From: Paenibacillus sp. JQZ6Y-1
Lineage (GTDB): Bacteria; Bacillota; Bacilli; Paenibacillales; Paenibacillaceae
NCBI RefSeq assembly: GCF_040719145.1
Contig: NZ_JBFDUZ010000001.1
Span: forward strand, 2,542,001-2,606,000
DNA: 64,000 nucleotides
Direction of reading: 5' to 3'
How positions within the stretch are numbered: the stretch's first letter is position 1; the number at the start of each line of letters is the position of its first letter. The notes under the pieces are model-generated. The model was not told the origin of the DNA. It saw only the letters and a list, made by a program, of their open reading frames with translations, and did no database searches. The position numbers and the translations under genes are program-made. Shown one piece after another: positions 1-9,455 of the stretch.

Positions 1-649
1 TACCGCCCGTCGGTTCCAGTGCAAAATTCGCTTCTGCACATGCCTTCACGACAGCGCGATATTCCTCTTCCAGCTGCAATCCTTTCATTGGAAAATACTT
101 AATCGCATTCCCACCCATATCGCGAATAAGGGCAATTGCCGCTTCAATCGGCACAATAGCTGGTTCCGCCGCCGCACTGAATGGACCAGTTGAGATATTC
201 ACATAGCCCGGTTTGCCGCTTGGTGAGACCAGACTGTTAATCCAGCTGTCTCGATTGCCCAGCTTGGCGCGTGTTCGTCCAACGGCGGGGAACACCTGAT
301 TGATATGCGTACCGCCATACTGCGAAGCAATCTCAGCTACCACCGCTGCCTGTCGATTATCGCCTGCACCGAGACCGATGGATACGGCATCCTCGATTTC
401 GCTACCGTATTCACGCATCGCGGTAATGGCTGTCTGTGCATCTGGATAGCTTTTGGACAGGACACCAACCAGCACATGCCCTTCTGCGGCTGCAAATACG
501 TCCTTCGCATTCTCGATACTATCAGCAAGTACATTGAGGGCTGCACGACCACGGTATAGGCGCTTTGCCATAGCTGGGAATACACTCTGCTCCGAAGCAG
601 TGGATGGTACTGCTGCATTGCCTTTTGCGGAAGATGTGGATGGATTCAT
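1..649 (-). CDS. dgaF: KDGP aldolase family protein (DgaF-like), 3' part outside the window
   Basis: Partial gene running off the left edge; about 216 residues are visible. I translated it from the ATG at 649, which has the ribosome site TAGGAGGTTAA overlapping the stop of the preceding gene. The aldolase-type segments KYFPMKG and LEPTGG are typical of the DgaF family, which cleaves 2-keto-3-deoxygluconate-6-phosphate to pyruvate and glyceraldehyde-3-phosphate. An N-terminal stretch of about 20 residues rich in Ser, Ala and Thr is probably a loose extension. It is the last visible gene of a tightly spaced three-gene operon (amidohydrolase, DgaE, DgaF), so it should act directly after the ammonia-lyase step. 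Family assignment is good; the physiological substrate is inferred from the Salmonella dga system. Confidence 0.82.
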   Translation of the reverse strand, partial: MNPSTSSAKGNAAVPSTASEQSVFPAMAKRLYRGRAALNVLADSIENAKDVFAAAEGHVLVGVLSKSYPDAQTAITAMREYGSEIEDAVSIGLGAGDNRQAAVVAEIASQYGGTHINQVFPAVGRTRAKLGNRDSWINSLVSPSGKPGYVNISTGPFSAAAEPAIVPIEAAIALIRDMGGNAIKYFPMKGLQLEEEYRAVVKACAEANFALEPTGG

Positions 650-652
650 GGA

Positions 653-1759
653 TTAACCTCCTATAATTTCGCGTAAACGGCTGGCAATCATCTGTAGATC
701 GTCACCCAACAGTGGACGCGGATCAATATCGAAAAACCCCTGACGTACTCCATAATCGCGTGTATAAATGGCAATATCGCCTTCACGCAAACGGTCGTTC
801 ACCTGAATGGCATCAAGTCCAACGATGGACTTGTCGATATGCATTCTGCCTCGGAAAATAGCGCGTCCCGCTTCATCCTGCACAATCACTACTTTTACAC
901 CCGGCAATTCATCGGATAGCGGCATCAACACGTCTTGCAGCGCTTGCTTTTCCGCTTCGCTATTGTCTGGCTTATCGCTGTATTCATCTAGCGCTTGTAG
1001 CAGACCGAATGTGGTTTCCTTACCGACCTTCATACTGCGACCAATCCCGTGCAGATGTACCTTTAGCCATTCGATATATTGTCGTTTACCGGCGACGATA
1101 CCGGATGAAGGACCTTCTATTGCTTTGGAGCCGCTGAAAATCACAAGATCAGAGTACGGAATAAATGCTTGCAAATCCTCCTCTGCGGCGGCGTCGATGA
1201 TCAGCGGAAGGTTATTACGCTGTGCGACTTCCCATGCTTCCTGATAAGAGATCATATTCTTCTGCACACTATGGTGCGACTTTACATATAGAATGGCGGC
1301 TGTCTGCTCCGAGATTGCTTCTTCCAAATGCAGTGCCTTGCCTTCATTCGCATAGCCCACCTCGGTAATACGTCCGCCACCCAGATAGACCATCGTCTCT
1401 ACTGGTGCGCCATACTGAACATTATGCCCCTTGAACAGCAAAATCTCGTTGCGAAGCAGTGGCTCCTGATGCAGCCGCATACTGCGCCGATGATCACCCT
1501 GCGTCACCATCGCTGCTACCGACAAGGCGATTCCGCTCGATGCAGAATTGACAACAACAGCCGCTTCCGAGCCAATCACACCAGCAATACGGTCGCCTGC
1601 CTTATTGACCAGATCAGCGATTTCGACATAGCTCTGTCCACCGATCTTCATCGCTTCCATAATGGTATCCGTCGGCGCCGAGACGCCGAGTATGCTCATG
1701 CGTCCGCTGGCATTGATAACACGCTTCAATCCATATTTAGCATGCAAAGAATGTTCCAT
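653..1759 (-). CDS. dgaE: DgaE family PLP-dependent ammonia lyase
   Basis: 368 residues of the SelA-like fold-type I PLP family. The likely Schiff-base lysine is in FSGSKAIEGP, around residue 213, preceded by the aspartate of IIDAAAE. In Salmonella, DgaE removes ammonia from D-glucosaminate-6-phosphate to give 2-keto-3-deoxygluconate-6-phosphate, the substrate of DgaF. The start overlaps the 3' end of the amidohydrolase gene by 23 bp, with GGAGTGG upstream of the ATG, and only 3 bp separate its stop from dgaF, so the three are probably co-translated. A SelA-like selenocysteine synthase was considered, but the pairing with a KDGP aldolase favours DgaE. Confidence 0.83.
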   Translation of the reverse strand: MEHSLHAKYGLKRVINASGRMSILGVSAPTDTIMEAMKIGGQSYVEIADLVNKAGDRIAGVIGSEAAVVVNSASSGIALSVAAMVTQGDHRRSMRLHQEPLLRNEILLFKGHNVQYGAPVETMVYLGGGRITEVGYANEGKALHLEEAISEQTAAILYVKSHHSVQKNMISYQEAWEVAQRNNLPLIIDAAAEEDLQAFIPYSDLVIFSGSKAIEGPSSGIVAGKRQYIEWLKVHLHGIGRSMKVGKETTFGLLQALDEYSDKPDNSEAEKQALQDVLMPLSDELPGVKVVIVQDEAGRAIFRGRMHIDKSIVGLDAIQVNDRLREGDIAIYTRDYGVRQGFFDIDPRPLLGDDLQMIASRLREIIGG

Positions 1760-2972
1760 CTTTTACCACTCCTCTGGCTGTAATCCGTTGCTGACTCTCG
1801 CGCTGCTGTCCATCTGAATCCGTTAATATCGTCGTTGTCTGATCTATCGAAAAAAGGGTCAAATCCGCTGGTTGCCCCACTTCCAGCACTGCCAGCTCCG
1901 GTCGACGCAGCCATTGTGCCGCTGTTGTCGTCACCGCGTTCACAATCTGCTCCAGCTCATAACCGAGCAACAAAAACTTGCTGAGTACGTTGGACATATT
2001 ATACACCGGACCGTCCAGACGATTGCCACGATAAATGTCGGTGCTGATCGTTTGCAGCGCAATACCAGCCCGACGAGCCTGCTCGGCTACTTGAAACGAA
2101 AAGCTTGCCGAGCCATGCCCCACATCCAGATGTACCCCGCGTTCCAGTGCTGCCAGCAATTCTGGCAAGGGCTGCCCATCATCGTCAAACAAATTGTTGT
2201 CCTTGCCATTCAGATAGTGGGTGATCACATCACCGTCTGCCAACAGATGCAGCACATCGCGAATATCCGGTGGACCAGAGCCGATATGCACCATCAATGG
2301 CAGCTGCAATCGCTCGGACAATTGACGCGCTCGGCGTAGCGGCTCCAAACCACTCTCCTTGACGACACTAGAGCTAATCCGTGCCTTCAAGCCGATGATC
2401 TGTGAGCTGTATCTTTCCGCCGCCTGTGCTGCCAGCTCCTCATCAATCCATTCCAATTGCGATAATTCATCTGTACGTCGCAGCCCGATTTTGGAAATGT
2501 TCAGAAACGCAAGCAATGAGGTCTGAGCTGTCTGCCCCTTTTCCAACAATATCCCAATCTCGTCTGCACCGCAGCTGCCCGCATCTACAATCGTCGTTAC
2601 GCCATGCTGGATACCAATCTCATCCATATCGTCCCCATACGGCGACAATTCAGCATACGCATGCACATGCAAGTCAATCCATCCAGTCGATACATACCAA
2701 CCGTGGCAATTCACAATATGTAGGTTGTTGCCATCTGCTGCCTGCTTCTCTTGTTCAGCCAATGACGCTTCCAGAGATTCATATGGCATAATCGATGTGA
2801 CCACACCATTATCCAATCGAATATTAACTAGACGTTGATCCAGCAATCGCGCTTGTTGCAGCAGTAGTGATGAGGCAGAGTGATATGATTTCGATGAGAT
2901 GATGTGGGAGGATGTAGAGCCAGAGGGCAAATATTCTCCTTTTTGTTGCTGTGCATTTGAAGAGTGCTGCAA
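1737..2972 (-). CDS. Amidohydrolase/deacetylase family metallohydrolase
   Basis: About 411 residues from the TTG at 2972, chosen because AGGAGG lies 7 bases upstream; the open frame extends further 5' but without a better start. A second weaker TTG with AAGGAG lies a few codons in. Metal-site motifs of the amidohydrolase superfamily are visible: HVH in WIDLHVHAY, a candidate carbamylated lysine in IIGLKARIS, histidines in MVHIGSG and ITHYLNGKDN, and the aspartate of ISTDIYRGN. The family (EF_0837/AHA_3915 type) is usually encoded beside DgaE and DgaF. The likely role is deacetylation or ring opening that feeds an amino-sugar acid to DgaE; the exact substrate is unknown. Confidence 0.78.
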   Translation of the reverse strand: MQHSSNAQQQKGEYLPSGSTSSHIISSKSYHSASSLLLQQARLLDQRLVNIRLDNGVVTSIMPYESLEASLAEQEKQAADGNNLHIVNCHGWYVSTGWIDLHVHAYAELSPYGDDMDEIGIQHGVTTIVDAGSCGADEIGILLEKGQTAQTSLLAFLNISKIGLRRTDELSQLEWIDEELAAQAAERYSSQIIGLKARISSSVVKESGLEPLRRARQLSERLQLPLMVHIGSGPPDIRDVLHLLADGDVITHYLNGKDNNLFDDDGQPLPELLAALERGVHLDVGHGSASFSFQVAEQARRAGIALQTISTDIYRGNRLDGPVYNMSNVLSKFLLLGYELEQIVNAVTTTAAQWLRRPELAVLEVGQPADLTLFSIDQTTTILTDSDGQQRESQQRITARGVVKDGTFFAC

Positions 2973-3027
2973 ACGTTCCACCTCCTGTTGGTCATGGTGA
3001 ATGGCTACATTTTGATTTCTTGGTATT

Positions 3028-3074
3028 ACCATACCACATTCTGCTATACATTTAAACATAACGTTATAATGTTT
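3028..3074 (-). promoter_or_regulatory. Candidate promoter and operator of the amidohydrolase-dgaE-dgaF operon
   Basis: Reading the minus strand, TTTAAA (3056-3051) and TATGGT (3033-3028) are spaced 17 bp and sit about 55 bp before the TTG start. An inverted repeat AAACAT-N9-ATGTTT (3054-3074) covers the -35 side, and a second one, GGTAT-TACC-ATACC, covers the -10. Such repeats would suit a substrate-responsive repressor, but no regulator gene is visible next to the operon. Confidence 0.35.
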
Positions 3075-3081
3075 TGAATAA

Positions 3082-3115
3082 AAAAATACCGGACATGTGA
3101 GTGTCCGGTATTTTT
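3082..3115 (-). terminator. Rho-independent terminator of ppiB
   Basis: Inverted repeat ATACCGGACA / TGTCCGGTAT with A and T runs on both flanks, 60 bp past the ppiB stop. The T-run on either strand makes it potentially bidirectional. Confidence 0.85.
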
Positions 3116-3173
3116 CATCCTCATTGCTGCATGATCCTGTTACAGGTAGGCAGCTTTCTGAGTAGATATTGGA

Positions 3174-3605
3174 TTATGCTTCAACGATCTCAACGGATTC
3201 CATTTTCTCGCGACCTTGGAATGCGTCCACATACTCCATACCTTTTACCACTTTACCGAAAACGGTATGTTGACCGTCCAGATGTGGTTGTGGTTGGTAG
3301 CAGATGTAGAATTGGCTTCCGCCTGTGTTACGGCCAGCGTGAGCCATAGCCAGTGTACCGCGCTCGTGTTTGTTCGGGTTGATTTCGCAGTTGATTGTGT
3401 AGCCAGGACCGCCAGTACCTGTACCGTTCGGGCAACCACCTTGTGCTACGAAGCCTGGGATAACACGGTGGAAAACAAGACCATTGTAGAAGCCATCGTT
3501 TGCCAGTTTTTCAAAGTTTGCTACGGTGTTAGGCGCGTCTTGTTCGAACAGATCGATAACAACCTCGCCGCCATTTTCCAATTTTACTTTTGCTTGTTTC
3601 GTCAT
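3174..3605 (-). CDS. ppiB: Peptidyl-prolyl cis-trans isomerase B (cyclophilin)
   Basis: 143 residues from the ATG at 3605, with GGAG 11 bases upstream; this matches the B. subtilis PpiB length. Cyclophilin signatures are clear: [28 protein letters not shown] and the GxxxxGGSQFYI segment. The protein catalyses proline isomerisation during folding, and without a signal peptide it should be cytosolic. Its pairing with lysA on the same strand is the same as in B. subtilis. Confidence 0.95.
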   Translation of the reverse strand: MTKQAKVKLENGGEVVIDLFEQDAPNTVANFEKLANDGFYNGLVFHRVIPGFVAQGGCPNGTGTGGPGYTINCEINPNKHERGTLAMAHAGRNTGGSQFYICYQPQPHLDGQHTVFGKVVKGMEYVDAFQGREKMESVEIVEA

Positions 3606-3860
3606 GAATAATCTATCTCCTCTCATTGTTAAGCATGATCCTCATGCCATATCGTATATCCTCATATCCCGCGTTCCTATCGCCACACCGTTATTCCATT
3701 TACCGAGATAAATGAGGCTGCCTGTTCATTGAACATACAGCAACAGGTGAACGGATAAACACAGGATGCCGTACCCGCAGACATGACAGTCCTCGGCACA
3801 GCACCCTATCAGTGTACTATGAAATTCCAGTTTACGCAAAGGATATGCAAATGCTGCAAT

Positions 3861-5195
3861 TTAGCTGCGCGCTGTTACTGACGCACGCAGACGTGCAGGC
3901 ACAACATCTTTGCGGGTAATATCTGCAAAGCTTTCCCGTTCGACGATCAGATCGCTCTGCCCGTCCTTCACCAGTACCACTGCCGGACGGCGGATACGAT
4001 TGTAGTTGCTTGCCATCGAATAATTGTATGCACCTGTGCAAGGAACCGCCAGCAAATCACCCGCAATTGGCTCTGCCAGCTCAATATCCCAGATAAGCAT
4101 ATCGCCGCTCTCACAGCATTTACCAGCAATCGATACGAGTTCAGACGGCTCATCATTCACTCGGTTGGCGAGCAGTGCTTCATACTTAGCATCATACAGC
4201 GCTGGACGCGGATTATCGGTCATTCCGCCATCCACGGAAACGTACTTGCGTACGCCCGGAATGTCTTTGCTCGTGCCAATCGTATACAACGTCGTTCCCG
4301 CATCGCCAACAATACTGCGACCTGGTTCGATCCAGATTTGCGGCAATTCACCTTCTAGACCTTCAAACTGCTGCTTCACCGCATTCGCAATTGCTTCTAC
4401 ATACGTATGTGCTGCTAGTGGGCTATCCTCTTCGGTATAACGGATACCAAAGCCGCCGCCCAGATTGATGACTTTAAAGGTTACGCCAGCTTCCTGCTGC
4501 AATTGACGGGCAAAGTCCGCGACCCGCTGTGCTGCTACTTCAAAGCCATCTACTTCAAAAATCTGCGATCCAATATGCGAATGCAGTCCCAACAGTTCCA
4601 CATGTGGCAATTGATGCGCATGCTTCACCGCTTCCTCTGCGGAGCCGTTACCGATGTCAAAGCCGAATTTGGAATCTTCTTGTCCCGTGGAGATAAATTC
4701 ATGCGTATGAGCTTCCACGCCTGGCGTCACGCGCAGCAGAATCGCAGGCTTCAGCCCTTTTGCCGCTGCGATGGCATTCAGCATTTGCAGCTCGATGAAG
4801 TTATCTACGACGAAGCAGCCAATGTTGGCATCGAGCGCCATTTCCAGTTCATCTGGTGTTTTGTTGTTGCCATGAAAATGAATCCGTGCTGCTGGGAAGC
4901 CTGCTTCCAGCGCAGTGTGCAATTCGCCCTCAGACACAACGTCTAGCGATAACCCTTCCTCTTCGACGATGCGGCAAATTGCCATCGTGCAAAAGGCTTT
5001 GCTGGCGTAAGCAACCTGAAACTGCATACCAGTGGCGCGGAATGCGTCCATGTATTCGCGGCAGCGCTGACGAATCAGCTGCTCGTCCATAATATATAAA
5101 GGCGTGCCGTACTGCTCTTTCAATTCGAGTGTATCACAGCCGCCAATCTGTAAATGTCCTTGTTCGTTAATCGTGCTCGTTCCGTGTAAATACAT
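3861..5195 (-). CDS. lysA: Diaminopimelate decarboxylase
   Basis: 444 residues from the ATG at 5195, which is preceded by GGAGG at 6 bases; upstream in-frame codons lack a ribosome site. This is a fold-type III PLP enzyme converting meso-diaminopimelate to L-lysine. Visible marks are the PLP lysine in VAYASKAFCT near residue 46, the HFHGNNK segment, the glycine loop NLGGGFGIRY, and the EPGRS and CCESGD motifs of the active site. In B. subtilis lysA follows the spoVA operon; here nothing but an 0.8 kb spacer lies upstream. Confidence 0.96.
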   Translation of the reverse strand: MYLHGTSTINEQGHLQIGGCDTLELKEQYGTPLYIMDEQLIRQRCREYMDAFRATGMQFQVAYASKAFCTMAICRIVEEEGLSLDVVSEGELHTALEAGFPAARIHFHGNNKTPDELEMALDANIGCFVVDNFIELQMLNAIAAAKGLKPAILLRVTPGVEAHTHEFISTGQEDSKFGFDIGNGSAEEAVKHAHQLPHVELLGLHSHIGSQIFEVDGFEVAAQRVADFARQLQQEAGVTFKVINLGGGFGIRYTEEDSPLAAHTYVEAIANAVKQQFEGLEGELPQIWIEPGRSIVGDAGTTLYTIGTSKDIPGVRKYVSVDGGMTDNPRPALYDAKYEALLANRVNDEPSELVSIAGKCCESGDMLIWDIELAEPIAGDLLAVPCTGAYNYSMASNYNRIRRPAVVLVKDGQSDLIVERESFADITRKDVVPARLRASVTARS

Positions 5196-6012
5196 CGTTG
5201 TCCTCCGTTCATTTGCTGTCGACTGATGTGATGGCAGGCGCAACGTGCTGTTGGGTGCTGTATCACAATGTAAGGTCAGTATAGATTTGTTATGCGATGT
5301 TCAGAATGGATTAATGTGCTGAACATTTGTATTTTGTGAGTTGGTGTGGGTGTTGATGGTATTGCAGGATGTTGGCTGGTGTTATTGTAACATGGAATGG
5401 GTTAGCATGGTTAAATATGCTATTGGTTGTATGTTTATACTTGGATGATTGGGAAGTGCATCAAACTCTTCGGGAAGGGATTTTTTGATTAGAGTTATTA
5501 GTTATTTACTACGCAATATAACCTATCCAAATTCAGAGTGCTTTTTCATATATGCAGTTCTGCAACTCTGTAATAGGATAACGCTATTTACTTACTCATA
5601 TCATATATCGTCTTTGTTATTTTAAAATTAAATTTATTATAGGTATGGATGAATGTACTACTTAGTGGATCGATATATGTATTAGCTTGCTGAGGTCATA
5701 AGATAGGCGATTTAGAAGGTGGTCAGGTGTGAGATGGTAAAGGTTTATTGAGGGAATAAAAGATTGGTCAATGACAGCTTGAAGTGAATGGGGCGCGTAA
5801 GATGAACATCATTTGCCATGGTAGCAGGATGGATGGGAGTATACGTTATGGAGCTTGTTCTATGCTTGGTTTGGATATTGCCGGTGTACACTTGGTTGGT
5901 TATGAGCGGCTTAGCTTGACTCATTGGAAGAAGTGTACACCAGCTGTTGTAAGATGTGATGTTGCTGAATTATCTATTTACATGTTATAAGGTCAGTTTA
6001 TCGATTGGATCG
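5196..6012. other. 817-bp spacer with no convincing gene
   Basis: Between lysA and the TldE gene. It contains scattered stop codons in all frames and a G/T-rich plus strand. A small inverted repeat, TGTTCAG / CTGAACA, lies near 5298-5327. One 68-codon plus-strand frame (5784-5990) has no ribosome site or family resemblance. In B. subtilis this side of lysA carries spoVA, spoIIA and dacF. I could see no remnant of any of them by eye. Confidence 0.6.
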
Positions 6013-7356
6013 TTAGCTTCCTGAGATCGACAACGAGCCAATTTTTAGTGATGGTGAGGTGCAACTCCCGGTGAAGCGTAGGTCGCTGCCTAGTTCCTCT
6101 ACGTCATTTAGCAGCTCGTAAAAGTTGCCGGAGACGGTGATCTGATTGACGGGACGGGCAATGGTACCATTCTCGATCAGGTAACCGAGACAGGCGAGTG
6201 AGAAGTTGCCGCTGGTTGGATCGGTACCAGCATGCATCCCTTGCAGTTCGGTGATCAGTACACCTTTATCGATGGAAGCGATCAATTCATCCAGATTGCG
6301 AGTCCCTGGCTGAAGATACAGATTGTGATACGAGATGCCCAGCTTGCCTTTGTAGCCGCCTTTGGAAGCATTGGCTGTGGTAGACAGTCCAGCTTTGGCG
6401 GCGGTTTTACGGTTGTGTAGGAAGGTCTTGAGCACCCCATTTTGAATTAAGGTATGCGGGCTGGCAGCTACTCCTTCCGCGTCAAACATTGTCGTACCCG
6501 GTACATGCTCCATTAACGGATCATCGATCAGGGTAATATTGCTACCTGCGATGGATTGCTCCAATTTGCCCACCAGACTGGAAAAGCCCTTCTCAACCTG
6601 TTCAGCGGAAAAGGCACTCGTATGCGCAGACAGTAGCGCCGACGCAGCATCCTCACGCAAAATGACCGGATAATTGTCGGATGGCACGGGAGTCGCACCC
6701 AGCTTGGATACGACCTCGTGTACCGCCTTGGCGGCAACATCTTCGATGGAAATATCGTCAAAGTCACGTAGGTCGTAGTCAAACCAGCCACCGCTGACCG
6801 TTTCGCTATCCGCTCCAGCAAGCACATACACGCTCACGCTACCAACACTGTCTCGCTGATGGCAATGCAGCCCTTTGCTGTTCGCGATCAGCAGCTCATG
6901 CTCGCGCACGCTGGCGGAGCTTTGACGCACCATCGTAATGCGTTCGTCACGATCAAGTACAAGCTGCTCCAAACGGGTAGCAGCGGCGATCAGCGTTTCT
7001 GGAGAGGTCTGAATGATGGATTCGGAGTATGTGTTCAGCTGTGGATAGGAGACGGAACCAGCGAACAGATCGCTATCGTCGGCAATTTCCAATATGCCTG
7101 CATTGCCAGCCGCTTCATCCAATAGAAAAGGAATGCTGTCCGCAGCGATCTTTTCGGTAGAGGCATAGCCCATCTGACCATTGATCAGTCCGCGGAAAGA
7201 CAGCCCTTGCGTCTCGGCAACACGGTAGCTGTCCACCTCGCCCTTGCGTACAACAGCTGCGGTAGAACGGCTTGCGGAGTAGTATACTTCCATTTCTGTA
7301 TATCCATACACCTTACCCTGATCAAATAAATGCTGCTGAAAATCCGTAATATTCAT
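6013..7356 (-). CDS. TldE/PmbA family metalloprotease subunit
   Basis: 447 residues, PmbA/TldE-like. The family partners TldD in a heterodimeric protease that degrades unfolded peptides and, in some systems, matures modified peptides. TldE itself lacks the HExxxH metal motif, and none is visible here. It begins 3 bp after the tldD stop with GGGGGAG upstream of its ATG, so the two are an operon. C-terminal segments such as GTDPTSGNFSLA and FTGSCTSPSLKI match the family. No precursor peptide gene was recognised nearby, so a housekeeping protease role is the simplest reading. Confidence 0.88.
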   Translation of the reverse strand: MNITDFQQHLFDQGKVYGYTEMEVYYSASRSTAAVVRKGEVDSYRVAETQGLSFRGLINGQMGYASTEKIAADSIPFLLDEAAGNAGILEIADDSDLFAGSVSYPQLNTYSESIIQTSPETLIAAATRLEQLVLDRDERITMVRQSSASVREHELLIANSKGLHCHQRDSVGSVSVYVLAGADSETVSGGWFDYDLRDFDDISIEDVAAKAVHEVVSKLGATPVPSDNYPVILREDAASALLSAHTSAFSAEQVEKGFSSLVGKLEQSIAGSNITLIDDPLMEHVPGTTMFDAEGVAASPHTLIQNGVLKTFLHNRKTAAKAGLSTTANASKGGYKGKLGISYHNLYLQPGTRNLDELIASIDKGVLITELQGMHAGTDPTSGNFSLACLGYLIENGTIARPVNQITVSGNFYELLNDVEELGSDLRFTGSCTSPSLKIGSLSISGS

Positions 7357-7359
7357 CTC

Positions 7360-8748
7360 TTACTCCCCCTTTCTGCCGCCGATGGTCATTTCGGATACGC
7401 GCAATGTTGGCTGTCCACAATTGACTGGCAGACTGCCGCTAACGGAACCGCACATACCTGGACCATGATCCAGATTGCCGCCGACCATATCGATTTTTTG
7501 CAGTGTATCAATGCCTTTGCCGATCAGCGTTGCCCCTTTGACAGGTTCAGCGATCTTACCGTTACGGATAATATAAGCTTCATTAATAGCAAAGTTAAAA
7601 TCACTCGTAGCCGTATTGACCGATCCGCCACCAAGCGAACGCGCATAAATACCGTATTCCGTGTTGGCGATCATCTCCTCGCGGCTGGAATCTCCCTCGG
7701 CGATAAAGGTATTGTTCATACGCGATGCTGGGGCAAAACGGTACGATTGCCGTCTACCTGAACCTGTCGGTGCCATATTCATTCGGCGTGAACCGACGCG
7801 ATCGATCAGATAGCCTTTAAGAATACCGTTCTCAATCAGCACATTGCGCTGGGTTTTCATGCCCTCATCATCAATATTAAGCGATCCCCAAGCGTTCGGG
7901 ATGGTTCCATCATCAATGGCGGTCACGAGCGGCGAAGCGATCTGCTGACCGAGCTTGCCTGCGAAGACAGATGCGTTCACACCAACGGCTGTTGATTCCA
8001 GTCCATGTCCACAAGCTTCATGGAACAGCACACCGCCAAAGCCATTTTCGATCACCACGGGTACTTTGCCGCTTGGTGCATAGTCGGCTTTGACCATCGT
8101 AGCAGCGATGCGACTGGCTTCGCGTGCCTCAGCTTCGATATCCAATCCCTCTATAAATTCGAGTCCAGCATGTGCACCCGGTCCGCGGAATCCAGTCTGA
8201 CGCTGGTTGCCATCTACGGCAACGGCGTTTAGGCGCAGACGTGTATACGTGCGGGTATCCTCCGCCCACAATCCTTCGGAATTGGCGATCAGCACCTGCT
8301 GCTGCCAGTTTAGAATGCCGACCGATGTTTGCTGAATCAACGGGTCCGCTGCCTTGAGCGCTTCATGCGCACGCCGTAATATATCCACCTTACGTGCATT
8401 TTGCGCAGCCGATGGCGGCTGTAACACCGGATGGCGATTCTCGACCTGCAAACGGTCAAAATTCAATACAATATCGCTCTTGGCACCTTTCAATGCGCCA
8501 GCTGCCTTACGTGCGGTCTGAATCAGATTCTGTTCGCTCAGATCACTTGTATACGCGTATACGGAAAATACGCCCTGTAAAATGCGGATTCCGATGCCGT
8601 AATCCCGCCCAGACAGCGCGCGTTCTACCACGCCGCCGATCATGCCCAGATCGCGGTCAATCCGGTCCTCGACAAATACTTCTGCAAAATCGCCGCCCGT
8701 TTCCAGCGCAGCTTGCAGTATGTTTTCTACCAGTGCAGGTTGAAGCAT
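7360..8748 (-). CDS. tldD: TldD family metalloprotease
   Basis: 462 residues from the ATG at 8748, with GGAGG 7 bases upstream. The catalytic zinc motif HExxxH appears as HEACGHGLES near residue 243, and the C-terminal cysteine-containing segment MCGSVSGSLPVNCGQP is family-typical. TldD forms the active subunit of the TldD/TldE protease that admits unstructured polypeptides. It is the first gene of a two-gene operon with the TldE gene. The cluster is not part of the usual ppiB-lysA neighbourhood, so it may have moved into the space left beside lysA. Confidence 0.92.
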   Translation of the reverse strand: MLQPALVENILQAALETGGDFAEVFVEDRIDRDLGMIGGVVERALSGRDYGIGIRILQGVFSVYAYTSDLSEQNLIQTARKAAGALKGAKSDIVLNFDRLQVENRHPVLQPPSAAQNARKVDILRRAHEALKAADPLIQQTSVGILNWQQQVLIANSEGLWAEDTRTYTRLRLNAVAVDGNQRQTGFRGPGAHAGLEFIEGLDIEAEAREASRIAATMVKADYAPSGKVPVVIENGFGGVLFHEACGHGLESTAVGVNASVFAGKLGQQIASPLVTAIDDGTIPNAWGSLNIDDEGMKTQRNVLIENGILKGYLIDRVGSRRMNMAPTGSGRRQSYRFAPASRMNNTFIAEGDSSREEMIANTEYGIYARSLGGGSVNTATSDFNFAINEAYIIRNGKIAEPVKGATLIGKGIDTLQKIDMVGGNLDHGPGMCGSVSGSLPVNCGQPTLRVSEMTIGGRKGE

Positions 8749-8982
8749 CAGATTCCCTCCAGTCGTTAATGTTGCCAATATTCATGAAGATGATAATATC
8801 TGCAATGTGTAATAGCGTTATTGCATTGGTAAACGATAAGCTTCTGTATATTGTAGCATTTTACATCGTCTCATCCTAATCGTATGCCACATGCCTTTTG
8901 TCGCCGCGCAAGCGGGAAGAACCGAATAGATTGCTTCCAAGTATTGTTCTTTCATCGCCTCTTATCGCAGTAGTAATGATCT

Positions 8983-9444
8983 TTAGGCTGTAGTTGTAGC
9001 GTCTGCCTTTTTCTCACGGAATACGAAGTAGAGTGCAATCAGCATCAGCACCACGCCGATCAGTCGTTTCCAGCCAAACGGTACAATCGCACTTTCAAAC
9101 CAGCCGAATTGGTCAATCGCCATACTGGCAACCAATTGCCCCACGATCACAGAAATAACCGCTGCCGTTACGCCGATTTTCGGAACTGCCAGCACCATCA
9201 GGGATAGGTAAATAACCCCGAAGATCGCACACAGCAGCTGCCAGCGTGGAACCTCATGTAGATTTAGAATATTGCCCTGCCCGAAAAAGTTAACGACAAT
9301 CGTCAAAACGATGGCTCCGGTGAAAAAAGTGAAAAAGGCACTCTCAATCGTGCCAATCTGTCGACCCAGTGTACCGTTAACAGCCGACTGAATACTCAGT
9401 CCAATTCCCGCTAACAGCGGTAAAATCATTAAAAATAAACTCAT
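8983..9444 (-). CDS. DMT family transporter, YdcZ/DUF606 type (second of a pair)
   Basis: 153 residues from the ATG at 9444, which has GGAGG upstream. About five hydrophobic segments begin at the first residues (SLFLMILPLLAGIGLSIQ). Conserved family pieces include VNGTLGRQIGTIESAF and GVTAAVISVIVGQLVASM. These half-size drug/metabolite transporter proteins usually act as paired dimers. It starts 11 bp after the related gene at 9456-9890, and the two share the same pattern of glycine and acidic residues, so they were probably made by duplication and form a heterodimer. Substrate unknown. Confidence 0.85.
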   Translation of the reverse strand: MSLFLMILPLLAGIGLSIQSAVNGTLGRQIGTIESAFFTFFTGAIVLTIVVNFFGQGNILNLHEVPRWQLLCAIFGVIYLSLMVLAVPKIGVTAAVISVIVGQLVASMAIDQFGWFESAIVPFGWKRLIGVVLMLIALYFVFREKKADATTTA

Positions 9445-9455
9445 GCTTCCGCCTC

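Noticed and set aside
5784-5990. 68-codon plus-strand frame in the lysA-TldE spacer
   Set aside because: No Shine-Dalgarno sequence, no hydrophobic or domain pattern, and its composition matches the spacer.
6013-8748. TldD/TldE as maturation protease for a ribosomal peptide antibiotic
   Set aside because: No precursor peptide, modification enzyme or dedicated exporter is adjacent; a housekeeping role is simpler.
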